A stretch of 56,445 nt of DNA from Ensifer sp. BR816 (GCF_000378985.1 NZ_KB905370.1:2554764-2611208), one strand, 5' to 3'. Positions 8,598 through 17,435 are shown, counted from the first letter of the stretch. Program-made: numbers and translations. The notes: generated by a model from the letters alone, not told the origin.

Positions 8598-10059
8598 TCA
8601 TAGTGGAAGGGCCCGGAACGGTCGAGCGGTAGATTGCGTCTTGCCAAACCCGGAGGCGATCTGTCGCGTCGGAAAAACGCGGCGCAATAGGATTGCCGGC
8701 GCGCGGCAGGGCAGCGATGGCGGCAAGATCCAGCCAGACGCCCAGCGAAAGCCCCGCCAGATAGGCCGCGCCAAGGGCGGAGGCCTCCGGCGCGTCGCAC
8801 TGGGTGACGGCATGGTTCAGCGTGTCGGCCACGCATTGCATCAGGAAGGTGTTCTTGCTCGGCCCGCCATCCGCGTAGAGGCGGCCGAGCGGCGTCGGCG
8901 ATTGCGCCGACATGGCCTTGAAGACGTCATGAACCTGGAAGGCCATTGAATCGGTCACCGCGCGGGCCATCTGGGCGCGGGTGGTGTTGAAGGTGATGCC
9001 GGAAAACAGCGCCCGTGCATCGGACTGCCAATAGGGCGCGCCGAGGCCCACGAAGGCCGGTACGAAGCCAGGCCCGCCGGGCTCGGCGGCTGCGGCAAGG
9101 TCGGTCAGGGCCTGCACGTCAGGCAGGCCAAGCATTTCGACCATCCAGGGGAGTGCCGCGGCCGAGACAAGGATATTGCCCTCGAAGGCATAGGTCGGCC
9201 GGCCGTCGATCGACCAGGCGATCGTCGTGGTGATTCCCTGCTGCGGCGCGATGAAGCAGGGCAGCGTCGTCATCACGGACGAGCCGGTTCCGAAGGTCAC
9301 CTTGCCGTCGCCGGGACGGAAGGCGCCATGCCCGAAGAGCGCCGCATGGCTGTCGCCGATCGCCGCGGCGATCGGGATGCCGTCCCTGAGGCCCGGCACG
9401 TTTCGGGTCACGCCGAAGCGCGACGCGCTGTCTCGCACCTCGGGCAAGGCGGATTTCGGCACGCCGAACAGTTCGCAGAGCTCGTCGCTCCAGGCCTGCC
9501 GGTTTAGGTCGTAAAGCTGGCTGCGGGCGGCATTCGAAGCGTCGCAGGCATGGACCGCGCCATCGGTGAAGCAATGGATCAGCCAGGCGTCGATCGTCCC
9601 GAGCCGCACTTCGGGTCCCGCAGGCAAGCGATCCAGCAGCCACTTCATCTTCGGGCCGGGGAACATCGGGTCGATGGGCAGCCCGGTGAGCGCCTGGACG
9701 TGGGGCGCGTGGCCGCCCCCGACCAGTTCGGCGCAGGCCGGTGCGCTGCGGCGGCATTGCCAGCTTACCACCGGCCCGAGTGGCCTGCCCGTTGCGGCAT
9801 CCCAGATGGTGACGGACTCGCGCTGGTTGGAAATCGCGATGCCGAGGATGTCGACATCAGGGCCGGCCTGCAGGCAGGCGGCAATCGCCTCTCTGACCGA
9901 TTCCCAGATGCGCAGCGGGCTCTGCTCCACCCAGCCGGGCTGCGGATGTTCGATGCCGACCGTAGACGAGCCGCGCGACAGGATTTCGCCGGCCGTAGAG
10001 ACAAGCACGGCCTTGGAATTCGTGGTGCCCTGGTCGATGGCGAGAATGGCGGTCGTCAT
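8590..10059 (-). CDS. FGGY-family carbohydrate kinase
   Basis: A 489-residue kinase with the N-terminal phosphate motif AIDQGTTNSKAVL, WVEQSP, SNQRESVTIWD and WQCRRS, as in glycerol kinase and its relatives, and the C-terminal DGGPSKN and ASALGAAYLAG motifs. It transfers the gamma-phosphate of ATP to a sugar or polyol. The ATG at 10059 follows GGAG at correct spacing. Glycerol kinase proper is one alternative, but the neighbours (split transketolase, two SDRs, ribose-type transporter) favour a ketose kinase; D-apulose kinase of D-apiose catabolism is a good comparison because that pathway also uses a two-subunit transketolase. Confidence 0.8.
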   Translation of the reverse strand: MTTAILAIDQGTTNSKAVLVSTAGEILSRGSSTVGIEHPQPGWVEQSPLRIWESVREAIAACLQAGPDVDILGIAISNQRESVTIWDAATGRPLGPVVSWQCRRSAPACAELVGGGHAPHVQALTGLPIDPMFPGPKMKWLLDRLPAGPEVRLGTIDAWLIHCFTDGAVHACDASNAARSQLYDLNRQAWSDELCELFGVPKSALPEVRDSASRFGVTRNVPGLRDGIPIAAAIGDSHAALFGHGAFRPGDGKVTFGTGSSVMTTLPCFIAPQQGITTTIAWSIDGRPTYAFEGNILVSAAALPWMVEMLGLPDVQALTDLAAAAEPGGPGFVPAFVGLGAPYWQSDARALFSGITFNTTRAQMARAVTDSMAFQVHDVFKAMSAQSPTPLGRLYADGGPSKNTFLMQCVADTLNHAVTQCDAPEASALGAAYLAGLSLGVWLDLAAIAALPRAGNPIAPRFSDATDRLRVWQDAIYRSTVPGPSTMSE

Positions 10060-10084
10060 GGCAACTCCGGCAGGCATGAATTGG

Positions 10085-10116
10085 GGGCGCGGCGATAGGG
10101 AGGGTTTGCCGCGCCC
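10085..10116 (-). terminator. Stem-loop between transketolase and kinase genes
   Basis: A 9-base-pair inverted repeat (GGGCGCGGC / GCCGCGCCC) with a 14-base loop fills the 80-base gap between tktC and the kinase. There is no U-tract, so it is more likely an mRNA processing or stability hairpin that lowers downstream expression than a full terminator. Confidence 0.4.
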
Positions 10117-10140
10117 GGCACGGACTCTAGACGCGCAGTA

Positions 10141-11109
10141 TCAAACGCGAGAAGACTTCCGTGCAATCAAAGCGATGGCAGCCTCGGTGATGGCCGCAGG
10201 CGACATGCCGAATTCGCCAAGCAGGAACTCGGCCGAGCCGGTCGGGGCGAAGATGCCTGGAACGCCGAGGATCTTCATCGGCACCGGAGCTTCGGCCACG
10301 ACGACTTCGGCGACGGCCGAGCCGAGGCCGCCGAAGGTGGAATGCTCTTCCGCGCTCAGGATCGCCCCGGTTTCGCGGGCGGCGGCCACCACGGCCTCGA
10401 CGTCGATCGGGCGGACCGTCGCCATGTTCAGCACCCGGGCCTCGATCCCCTGTTCGGAGAGGAGGTCGGCCGCCTTCAGCATGCGGTGAGTCAGCGTGCC
10501 GTTGGCGATCAGCGTGATGGCGTCGCCGTCACGAAGCAAGTTGGCCTTTCCGAGCTCGAACCTGTGTCCGGCGGGCAGCAGGTCCGGAACGCCGACGCGC
10601 GACAGGCGAAGGAACACCGGTCCCTCGTAATGGGCCGCCCATTCCACCGCCGCGGCGGTCTCGATCGAGTCGCAGGGTGCGATCACCGGCAGATTCGGCA
10701 GCACGCGGGTCCAGGCGAAGTCCTCGATCGAATGGTGCGTGGGCCCAAGCTCGCCATAGGCCATGCCGGAGGAAATGCCGATGAGTTTCACATTGGCGTT
10801 GGAATAGGCGATGTCGGCCTTGATCTGCTCCAGCGACCGTCCGGTCAGGAAGCAGGAGGCGCCGCAGACGAAGGGCAGCAGACCGCCATTGGCAAGCCCG
10901 GCGCCCACGCCCACCATGTTCTGCTCGGCAATGCCGACATTGACCAGCCGTTCCGGCCATTTGGACTTGAACCCGTTGAGCTTCGACGAGCCGACGGAAT
11001 CGTTGCAGACCGCCACTATCTTGGGATTGTCCGCGCCGAGACGCTCCAGCACTGCAACGAAGGCGTCGCGGCAGTCGTGCAGCTTGGGAGAGGTGATCAC
11101 GTCTTTCAT
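10141..11109 (-). CDS. Transketolase, C-terminal subunit (pyrimidine-binding half)
   Basis: A 322-residue protein matching the Pyr plus C-terminal domains of transketolase. The GIAEQNM motif near residue 59 carries the glutamate (E62) that activates thiamine diphosphate. The start ATG overlaps the stop of the N-terminal subunit gene (TGATG), giving coupled synthesis of the two halves. Together they should form an alpha2beta2 enzyme moving a two-carbon ketol unit. AptA/AptB, which cleave apulose 4-phosphate, have this split form; a pentose-phosphate role is also possible. Confidence 0.85.
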   Translation of the reverse strand: MKDVITSPKLHDCRDAFVAVLERLGADNPKIVAVCNDSVGSSKLNGFKSKWPERLVNVGIAEQNMVGVGAGLANGGLLPFVCGASCFLTGRSLEQIKADIAYSNANVKLIGISSGMAYGELGPTHHSIEDFAWTRVLPNLPVIAPCDSIETAAAVEWAAHYEGPVFLRLSRVGVPDLLPAGHRFELGKANLLRDGDAITLIANGTLTHRMLKAADLLSEQGIEARVLNMATVRPIDVEAVVAAARETGAILSAEEHSTFGGLGSAVAEVVVAEAPVPMKILGVPGIFAPTGSAEFLLGEFGMSPAAITEAAIALIARKSSRV

Positions 11110-11918
11110 CACAGGGTCTCCGAAAGCTCGGCCAGGGCGATCTGATATTGTTCGGCATTCGGCACCTTGTGGTGCCAGTCGACCTTGTCCTGCATGAAGG
11201 AAATGCCGTGGCCCTTGTTGGTATGGGCGACGATAGCGTGCGGACGGTTGCCGCGGCGCTCCAGTGCCGGGACGATTTCGTCCATGGCATTGCCGTTGAT
11301 CTCGGTGACGTCCCAGCCGAAGGCTTCGAGCTTGGCGGGGAAGGGGGCGAGGTTGTTTGTGTCCTCCAGCGTGGCGCCCTGCTGGAAGCGGTTGTGGTCG
11401 ATGATCAGCGTCAGATTGTCGAGACCGAACTGCGCCGCGGCGGCGATCGCCTCCCAGTTCGACCCTTCCTGCATCTCGCCGTCGCCGGTCAGGACATAGG
11501 TGTGGTACTCGGCGCCGGTCAGCTTGGCGGCCTTGGCCATGCCGACCGCGACCGGCAGGCCGTGGCCGAGCGGCCCGGTATTGGTCTCGACGCCCGGGAC
11601 CTTGGTGCAATTCGGGTGCCCGTTCAGCCGCGAATGCGGCTTCAGGAAGGTACCGATCTCTTCCTCGGGCAGGAAGCCGCGCTTGGCGAGCGTCACATAG
11701 AGCGCCAACGCCACATGGCCTTTCGACAGCACGAAACGGTCGCGGTCCGGATGCTTCGGCTGATCGGGCCAGATGCGCAGCACGCGGAAATAGAGCGCCG
11801 TCAGAATGTCGATGGCGGACATTTCCCCGCCGATATGGCCGGCGCCGGCTTCGAAAACCGCCTGTAGATCGCGAAGTCGGATCTGTCGAGCGATGCGGTC
11901 GAGATCGTTCGGCTGCAT
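11109..11918 (-). CDS. Transketolase, N-terminal subunit (diphosphate-binding half)
   Basis: A 269-residue protein matching the PP domain of transketolase. The thiamine-diphosphate/magnesium motif runs from GDG (145-147) to Asn176 (IIDHN). SKGHVALALY and NTGPLGHGLP are typical. The ATG at 11918 follows GAGGG; an upstream extension in the same frame lacks a ribosome site. It is the first gene of the minus-strand operon, diverging from the ABC transporter operon across a 197-base control region. Confidence 0.85.
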   Translation of the reverse strand: MQPNDLDRIARQIRLRDLQAVFEAGAGHIGGEMSAIDILTALYFRVLRIWPDQPKHPDRDRFVLSKGHVALALYVTLAKRGFLPEEEIGTFLKPHSRLNGHPNCTKVPGVETNTGPLGHGLPVAVGMAKAAKLTGAEYHTYVLTGDGEMQEGSNWEAIAAAAQFGLDNLTLIIDHNRFQQGATLEDTNNLAPFPAKLEAFGWDVTEINGNAMDEIVPALERRGNRPHAIVAHTNKGHGISFMQDKVDWHHKVPNAEQYQIALAELSETL

Positions 11919-11931
11919 GAATCCCTCGTTA

Positions 11932-12067
11932 TGAATAAATATACAGTCAGATATATAATTGCACGCCACGGCGGCATGTCAAGCTCCGGCCGCAAGAAAA
12001 AGACCCTCAAACCGTGTTGACACCATGCTGGCCCATCATGTACGAATTTACACACAGCAATGAATAA
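11932..12067. promoter_or_regulatory. Divergent promoter region with repeated TGAATAA words
   Basis: This region separates the transketolase operon (minus) from the transporter operon (plus). For the plus side TTGACA at 12017-12022 and TACGAA at 12041-12046 (18-base spacer) make a plausible sigma-70-type promoter. TGAATAA occurs at 11932-11938 and 12061-12067, flanking the region, and again in the inverted repeat at 8582-8597. These are candidates for the SorC-type regulator, allowing both operons to respond to the same sugar phosphate. Confidence 0.4.
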
Positions 12068-12115
12068 TTATGCTGCGTGCTAATGAGGAACCCGGAGTAG
12101 CGGGAGGAGGGCGCC

Positions 12116-13090
12116 ATGCTTGCGACAGCGACGGAGCGGCAAGGGTTCGCGGGCGGGATGTTTGCGTCGATGCGTGGGGCCACCGGTCCGCTTATCGGCC
12201 TCATCGTCCTGTGCCTGTTTCTCACCTTCGCCAGCGACAAGTTCCTTTCGATCAGGAACTTCCTGAACGTGCTCGATCAGATCACCGTATTGGGCATCAT
12301 GGCCGTCGGCATGACGATGGTCATCCTGATCGGCGGCATCGACCTTGCCGTCGGTTCGGTCATGGCGCTGGCGATGATGGTGCTCGGCTATCTGAACGTC
12401 GTTGCCGGCGTGCCGATGTGGATCGCCATTCCGCTCGCCCTGCTGGTCGCTTCGCTGAACGGCCTGATCGCCGGCCTTCTCATCACGCGCTTCAACGTGC
12501 CGGCCTTCATCGCGACGCTTGCCATGATGTCGATCGCCCGCGGCCTCGCCAACATGATCACCGACGGCCAGCAGATCATCGGCTTTCCGGCCTGGTTCAA
12601 TACCATGGCCATCGTGCGCTTCGGCGGCTTCCTGACGCTGACCGTGGCGGTCATGCTGGTGGTCTTCGCCGTCGGCCTCCTCTATCAGCGCTACCGCCAT
12701 GGAGGTCGCGTCCTCTATGCCATCGGCGGCAACGCCGAAGTGGCGCGGCTTGCCGGCATCAACGTCCAGCGGGCGACCGTGCTTGTCTATGTGGTGTGCA
12801 GCTTCCTGGCGGGGCTGTCGGGCATGGTGCTGGCGGCGCGGCTCGACTCGGTCCAACCCTCGTCCGGTGTCTCCTACGAGCTCGACGCCATCGCGGCGGT
12901 CGTCATCGGCGGCACGTCGCTCTCCGGCGGCACGGGCGGCATCGGCGGCACGATCATCGGCGTACTGATCATCGGCATCCTGCGCAACGGCCTCAACCTG
13001 CTGAGCGTATCCCCCTTCATGCAGCAGGTGATCATCGGTGGCGTCATCGTGCTGGCCGTCACCGCCGAGACCTATCGCAAGCGGAAATAG
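12116..13090 (+). CDS. Ribose-type ABC transporter permease
   Basis: A 324-residue membrane protein of the RbsC/BPD_transp_2 family with about eight to ten hydrophobic segments and the family signatures GGIDLAVGSVMAL and VVIGGTSLSGG...GTIIG. A strong ribosome site (GGGAGGAGG) precedes the ATG at 12116. It is first in the permease, binding protein, ATPase, dehydrogenase operon and would carry a sugar or polyol across the inner membrane as a homodimer. Confidence 0.9.
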   Translation: MLATATERQGFAGGMFASMRGATGPLIGLIVLCLFLTFASDKFLSIRNFLNVLDQITVLGIMAVGMTMVILIGGIDLAVGSVMALAMMVLGYLNVVAGVPMWIAIPLALLVASLNGLIAGLLITRFNVPAFIATLAMMSIARGLANMITDGQQIIGFPAWFNTMAIVRFGGFLTLTVAVMLVVFAVGLLYQRYRHGGRVLYAIGGNAEVARLAGINVQRATVLVYVVCSFLAGLSGMVLAARLDSVQPSSGVSYELDAIAAVVIGGTSLSGGTGGIGGTIIGVLIIGILRNGLNLLSVSPFMQQVIIGGVIVLAVTAETYRKRK

Positions 13091-13221
13091 CCACTGTTCG
13101 TCCCGCTTGCGCAGACGCCGGCGGGGAAGCGAAAAACGGTCAGCAATGGTGCGGGCCGGCAAAAGGGAGGTGGAATCCTGTGAAGGCAGGAAATCCACAG
13201 AGCAACTCGGAGGAGAACCCC

Positions 13222-14160
13222 ATGAAACAGTCCAACCTGCTGCTGGCGGCAACCACCGCTGCGGTGCTGATGTCCCCCCTCGGTGCATCGGCGACGGAGG
13301 TCAAGAAGATCGGCCTCGCCGTTCCGAACCTTCAGGCGGACTTCTTCAACCAGATCAAGCTCGGCGTCGAAAAATACGCTAAGGAAAAGGGCATCGACGT
13401 CGTTGTGGTCGACGCGAAGAACGATACGGCCACGCAGGTCAACCAGGTTCAGGACCTGATGACGCAGGATATCAACGCGTTCATCTATATTCCGGCCGGT
13501 GCTGCCGCGGCCGCCGTGCCAACCCGCCTTGCCCGTGAAGCCGGCATTCCGGTGATCAATGTCGACCGTGTTCCGGAGGGCGCGCCAGGCGATACCTTCA
13601 TCGCCGGCGAAAGCGTCGATTCCGCCTATGCCGTCTGCAAGCACATCATCGAAAAGGCCGGCGGCTCGGGCAAGATGGCGATCATCCACGGCCAGAAGGG
13701 CACGACGCCGGAAGTCGATCGGTTCACCGGCTGCAAGCGCGCCATCGACGAGGCTCCGGGCGTGGAACTCGTCGCCCAGCAGTGGAGCAACATGTGGTCG
13801 GCGGACGAGGGTTTCTCGATCGCCCAGAACATGTTGCAGGCAAACCCCGACCTGAAGATCATCTTCGGCCAGGCGGACGGCCTGGCGATGGGTGCGGCGA
13901 AAGCCGTGGACGTTGCCAACCTCTCCGACAAGGTGATCATTGGAGGCTATGACGGCGACGTCTCGGCGCTCGAATATCTTGCCAAGTGCAAGGGGCCGTT
14001 CATCGCCACGGCCACGCAAAGCACCCAGAAAATGGGCGTCCTCGCGGTCGAATCGGCGCTTGCCGTGGCCGCCGGCCAGAAGGTCGAAGAGCGCCAGACG
14101 CCGAACGCCGTGCTGACCACCTGCGACAATGCTCCGGAGTTCGTGAAGAGCCATCCATAA
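13222..14160 (+). CDS. Ribose-type periplasmic sugar-binding protein
   Basis: A 312-residue protein of the Peripla_BP_4 (RbsB) family. Residues 1-23 form a signal peptide ending in ASA|TE. The mature start KIGLAVPNLQADFFNQIKLG and INVDR, GEKxx-like and GGYDGD segments are typical of pentose/hexose/polyol binders. The ATG at 13222 follows GGAGGAG. The two cysteines in YAVCKH and FTGCKR may form a disulfide. The ligand is unknown; the neighbouring catabolic genes suggest the same sugar or polyol is the substrate. Confidence 0.9.
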   Translation: MKQSNLLLAATTAAVLMSPLGASATEVKKIGLAVPNLQADFFNQIKLGVEKYAKEKGIDVVVVDAKNDTATQVNQVQDLMTQDINAFIYIPAGAAAAAVPTRLAREAGIPVINVDRVPEGAPGDTFIAGESVDSAYAVCKHIIEKAGGSGKMAIIHGQKGTTPEVDRFTGCKRAIDEAPGVELVAQQWSNMWSADEGFSIAQNMLQANPDLKIIFGQADGLAMGAAKAVDVANLSDKVIIGGYDGDVSALEYLAKCKGPFIATATQSTQKMGVLAVESALAVAAGQKVEERQTPNAVLTTCDNAPEFVKSHP

Positions 14161-14188
14161 ACTGTCTCGATGCCCGAAAGGCAGCGCC

Positions 14189-15676
14189 ATGACCACCCAG
14201 TCTCCCATCCTCTCGCTCCGTGGGATCCAGAAGTCCTACGGTCCGATCAGGGTCCTGCACGGTGTCGACCTCGACATCTATCCGGGTGAGGTCGTGGCGC
14301 TGCTCGGCGAAAACGGTGCCGGGAAATCGACCCTGTCGAACATCATTTCCGGCACCGTGCAGCCGTCCGCCGGCGAAATGACCTGGCTTGGGGCAGCCTA
14401 TGCTCCCGCCAATCCCCGTGCCGCAATGGACGATGGGGTCGGCATGATCCATCAGGAACTGAAACTGCTCCCGAAGCTCTCGATCGCCGAGAATGTTTTC
14501 GTTGGCCGCTATCCGATGAAGGCGGGCCGGGTCGACCGCAGGGCGATGGGGGAACGTGCGCGCAGCGGCCTCAAGCGGCTCGGTCTCGAGATCTCGCCCG
14601 ACCGCCTCGTCGAAGGGCTCTCGACCGGCAAGCAGCAGCTCATCGAAATTGCCAGGGCGCTGACGCTCAATGCCCGCCTGCTGATCCTCGACGAGCCGAC
14701 CGCCGCGCTCGGCGGCGAGGAAACCCAGCTCCTCTTCCAGCAGATCGAACGGCTGAAGGCGGACGGGGTGGGCATCATCTATATCTCGCACCGTCTCGAG
14801 GAAATCCGGCAGATCGCCGACCGTGTCGTCGTCATGCGCGACGGCGCCAAGGTGCAGGAATTCGACAGCGGCGACGTGCCGATCCGCACCATCGTCGAGG
14901 CCATGGTCGGGCGCTCGCTCGAGCGCATGTTCCCGGCCCTGCCGACGCCTCGGGAAGGGGTGACGCTTGAGGTCCGCGATCTCACCTCGCCGACGAAAGC
15001 ATTTCGCAATATCAGTTTTTCAGTCCGGAAGGGCGAGGTCTTCGGCATCGCCGGCCTCATGGGCGCCGGCCGAACCGAGCTCGTGCGCGCCATCACCGGC
15101 GCCGATCCGATTTCCGCTGGCGAGATTCTCCTGTATGGCAAGGCCGTCACGCCGCGCTCGCCGATCGACGCAATTCGCAACGGCATGGTTCTCGTGCCGG
15201 AGGACCGCAAGCTCCAGGGCGTCGTGCTCAATCATTCGATCGCGGAGAACATCGGCTATGCCAATCTCGGCGCCATCGCCCGCAACGGCTGGGTTTCCTC
15301 CCGGCGTCTGCAACAGTTCGCCGACGAGTGCATCAGGAAATTCGGCGTGAAGGGCCGCGGGCACCAGAACGCCGGCGAGCTTTCCGGGGGCAACCAGCAG
15401 AAGGTGGTGCTCGCCAAGTGGCTGGCGCGCAAGCCGCAAGTGGTCGTGCTCGACGAACCGACGCGCGGCATCGACGTCGGCGCCCGCTCGTCGATCTACG
15501 ATCTCATCATGGATCTCGCCCGCCAGGGGGTCGCGGTGATCGTCGTCAGTTCCGATCTCGAAGAGGTGCTCGGCGTCTCCAACCGGATCATGGTCATGGC
15601 CCAAGGCAGACAGACCGGTATCCTTGATCGCGAGGACGCAAACGACGTCTCGGTCATGGAACTCGCTACGATTTGA
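14189..15676 (+). CDS. Ribose-type ABC transporter ATPase (tandem domains)
   Basis: A 495-residue RbsA-like protein with two ATPase domains. The first has Walker A GENGAGKST at 40-48, signature LSTGKQQ and Walker B LLILDEPT. The second has a degenerate P-loop (GLMGAGRTEL), as usual in this family, with signature LSGGNQQK and VVLDEPTRGIDVG. It powers import with the permease and binding protein upstream. Confidence 0.9.
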   Translation: MTTQSPILSLRGIQKSYGPIRVLHGVDLDIYPGEVVALLGENGAGKSTLSNIISGTVQPSAGEMTWLGAAYAPANPRAAMDDGVGMIHQELKLLPKLSIAENVFVGRYPMKAGRVDRRAMGERARSGLKRLGLEISPDRLVEGLSTGKQQLIEIARALTLNARLLILDEPTAALGGEETQLLFQQIERLKADGVGIIYISHRLEEIRQIADRVVVMRDGAKVQEFDSGDVPIRTIVEAMVGRSLERMFPALPTPREGVTLEVRDLTSPTKAFRNISFSVRKGEVFGIAGLMGAGRTELVRAITGADPISAGEILLYGKAVTPRSPIDAIRNGMVLVPEDRKLQGVVLNHSIAENIGYANLGAIARNGWVSSRRLQQFADECIRKFGVKGRGHQNAGELSGGNQQKVVLAKWLARKPQVVVLDEPTRGIDVGARSSIYDLIMDLARQGVAVIVVSSDLEEVLGVSNRIMVMAQGRQTGILDREDANDVSVMELATI

Positions 15677-15691
15677 ACGAGGAAGAAATTC

Positions 15692-16480
15692 ATGTCTGAA
15701 ATCACGCTCAACGCGCTGAAATTGTTCGATCTCTCCGGCAACGTCGCCTTCGTGACGGGAGCGGGCAGCGGCATCGGGCAACGCATCGCCATGGGGCTGG
15801 CGCAGTGCGGCGCCGACGTTGCGCTGCTCGACCGCCGCACCGACGATGGACTGGCGAAGACCGCGGAATTCATCGCCGGCACGGGGCGCCGCAGCATCCG
15901 GATCGCCGCCGACGTGACCAATGGCGGGGCGCTCAACGAGGCGGTCGCTCGCACCGAAGCGGAACTCGGCCCGCTTGCCCTTGCCGTCAACGCGGCCGGC
16001 ATCGCCAATGCCAATCCCGCCGAGGAGATGGAGGAAAGCCAGTTCCAGACGATGATGGACATCAACCTGAAAGGCGTCTTCCTCTCCTGCCAGGCGGAAG
16101 CCCGGGCAATGCTGAAGAACGGCCGCGGGTCGATCGTCAACATCGCCTCGATGTCCGGCGTGATCGTCAACCGCGGCCTCAGCCAATGCCACTACAACGC
16201 CTCGAAGGCCGGCGTCATCCATATGTCGAAGTCGATGGCGATGGAATGGGTGGGCCGCGCCATCCGCGTCAACACGATCAGCCCCGGCTACACGGCGACG
16301 CCGATGAACACCCGCCCGGAAATGGTGCATCAGACCAAGCTGTTCGAGGAGCAGACGCCGATGCAGCGCATGGCGACGGTGGACGAGATGGTCGGGCCCG
16401 CCGTCTTCCTTCTTTCGAATGCGGCAAGCTTCGTTACCGGCGTCGACCTCCTGGTCGATGGCGGCTTCTGCTGCTGGTAA
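15692..16480 (+). CDS. SDR-family polyol dehydrogenase
   Basis: A 262-residue classical SDR: TGAGSGIG cofactor motif near residue 22, NAAG motif, catalytic Ser in NIASMSG, and Tyr/Lys in YNASKAG. The ending VDGGFCCW is common in polyol and tetritol/pentitol dehydrogenases. It follows the transporter ATPase by 15 bases, so it is the last gene of the uptake operon and probably does the first oxidation of the imported polyol, yielding a ketose for the FGGY kinase. Threitol, arabinitol or a branched polyol are possible substrates; none is proven. Confidence 0.8.
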   Translation: MSEITLNALKLFDLSGNVAFVTGAGSGIGQRIAMGLAQCGADVALLDRRTDDGLAKTAEFIAGTGRRSIRIAADVTNGGALNEAVARTEAELGPLALAVNAAGIANANPAEEMEESQFQTMMDINLKGVFLSCQAEARAMLKNGRGSIVNIASMSGVIVNRGLSQCHYNASKAGVIHMSKSMAMEWVGRAIRVNTISPGYTATPMNTRPEMVHQTKLFEEQTPMQRMATVDEMVGPAVFLLSNAASFVTGVDLLVDGGFCCW

Positions 16481-16547
16481 ATATCACGAGGGCAGCCCGA
16501 GAACTGGCCTCTTGCTTTTTGCCGCAGAAATTCCTTATCTAAGTTTG

Positions 16548-16687
16548 TTCTCAGGGCGGGGTGAAAATCCCCACCGGCGGTATCCGGAGCGATCCGGGAG
16601 CCCGCGAGCGCTTCCGCGGATGCGGAAGGTCAGCAGACCCGGTGAGAGGCCGGGGCCGACGGTTACAGTCCGGATGGAAGAGGACAA
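16548..16687 (+). ncRNA. FMN riboswitch (RFN element)
   Basis: The classic RFN core is present: TTCTCAGGGCGGGGTGAAA at the 5' side, CCCCACCGGCGGTA, the internal GGTCAGCAGACCCGGTGAGA block, and CCGACGGTTACAGTCCGGATG with AGAGGA at the 3' side. It lies 110 bases before ribB. When FMN is abundant it should fold to block expression of ribB, by premature termination or by hiding the ribosome site. Confidence 0.95.
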
Positions 16688-16799
16688 TGTCCGCATACCG
16701 CTCCTTGTCGAGCGGCGCGGACTTGTTCGCCCAAGGGATGATAGCGGCCGAAACGCCGCGGCTTGACGCCGATGCTGGCTACCCTTGAAAGGCAATGGA

Positions 16800-17435
16800 A
16801 TGGCAATCTCGAAAATTGAAGACGCAATCGCGGCCCTGGCGCGCGGCGGCATGGTGGTGGTCGTTGACGACGAGGACCGGGAGAATGAAGGCGACATCAT
16901 CGTCGCCTCGGACGCGGTGACGCCCGAAACGATCGCCTTCATGATGAAGCACGCCCGCGGGCTGATCTGCGTCGCGATGGAAGGAGTGCGTCTCGATGCG
17001 CTCGATATCCCATTGATGGTCCCGCAGAACACGGAACTGCACAAGACCGCCTTCACAGTTTCCGTCGACTACCTACCCGCGACCACCACCGGCATTTCGG
17101 CAGCCGATCGGGCCGCGACGGTCCAGGCTTTGGTGAATCCCGACGCGCGTCCGGCGGACTTTGCTCGGCCTGGGCACATCTTTCCGTTGCGGGCGCATCC
17201 GAACGGCGTACGCGGCCGGCCAGGGCACACGGAGGCGGCGGTGGAACTTGCACGCCTCGCCGGTAAGTCCCCATCGGGCGTCATTTGCGAAGTAGCCAAC
17301 GACGATGGAACGATGGCCCGGCTTCCCGAGCTCGTGATGTTCGCCGAGATGCATTCCCTCCCGCTCGTCACCATCAGAGACCTGATCACCTTTGTCGAAA
17401 TGGAGCTGACGGCTGACGAAGCTCGGGCTGCGTAG
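16800..17435 (+). CDS. ribB: 3,4-dihydroxy-2-butanone-4-phosphate synthase
   Basis: A 211-residue monofunctional RibB that converts ribulose 5-phosphate to formate and 3,4-dihydroxy-2-butanone 4-phosphate, the four-carbon precursor of riboflavin. The metal/substrate motif DDEDRENEGD is near residue 22, and RPGHTEAAVEL with the metal histidine near residue 142. The ATG at 16800 follows GAAAGG; a TTG 15 bases upstream is less likely. It is controlled by the riboswitch just upstream. There is no GTP cyclohydrolase II domain, so it is not a RibBA fusion. It stands alone, probably as an extra copy outside the main rib operon. Confidence 0.95.
   Translation: MAISKIEDAIAALARGGMVVVVDDEDRENEGDIIVASDAVTPETIAFMMKHARGLICVAMEGVRLDALDIPLMVPQNTELHKTAFTVSVDYLPATTTGISAADRAATVQALVNPDARPADFARPGHIFPLRAHPNGVRGRPGHTEAAVELARLAGKSPSGVICEVANDDGTMARLPELVMFAEMHSLPLVTIRDLITFVEMELTADEARAA

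Noticed and set aside
8590..10059. Annotation as glycerol kinase GlpK
   Set aside because: N-terminal motifs are glycerol-kinase-like, but no glycerol facilitator or glycerol-phosphate dehydrogenase is present and the split transketolase points to a ketose substrate. Not excluded by sequence alone.
12070..14160. A plus-strand frame of 696 codons spanning permease and binding protein
   Set aside because: Its first half is an out-of-frame reading of the permease gene; only the part from 13222 on is a real protein, with its own ribosome site and signal peptide.
15020..16330. Long minus-strand frame opposite the ABC ATPase and SDR genes
   Set aside because: Both plus-strand genes have full motif sets and operon spacing; the antisense frame is composition-driven.
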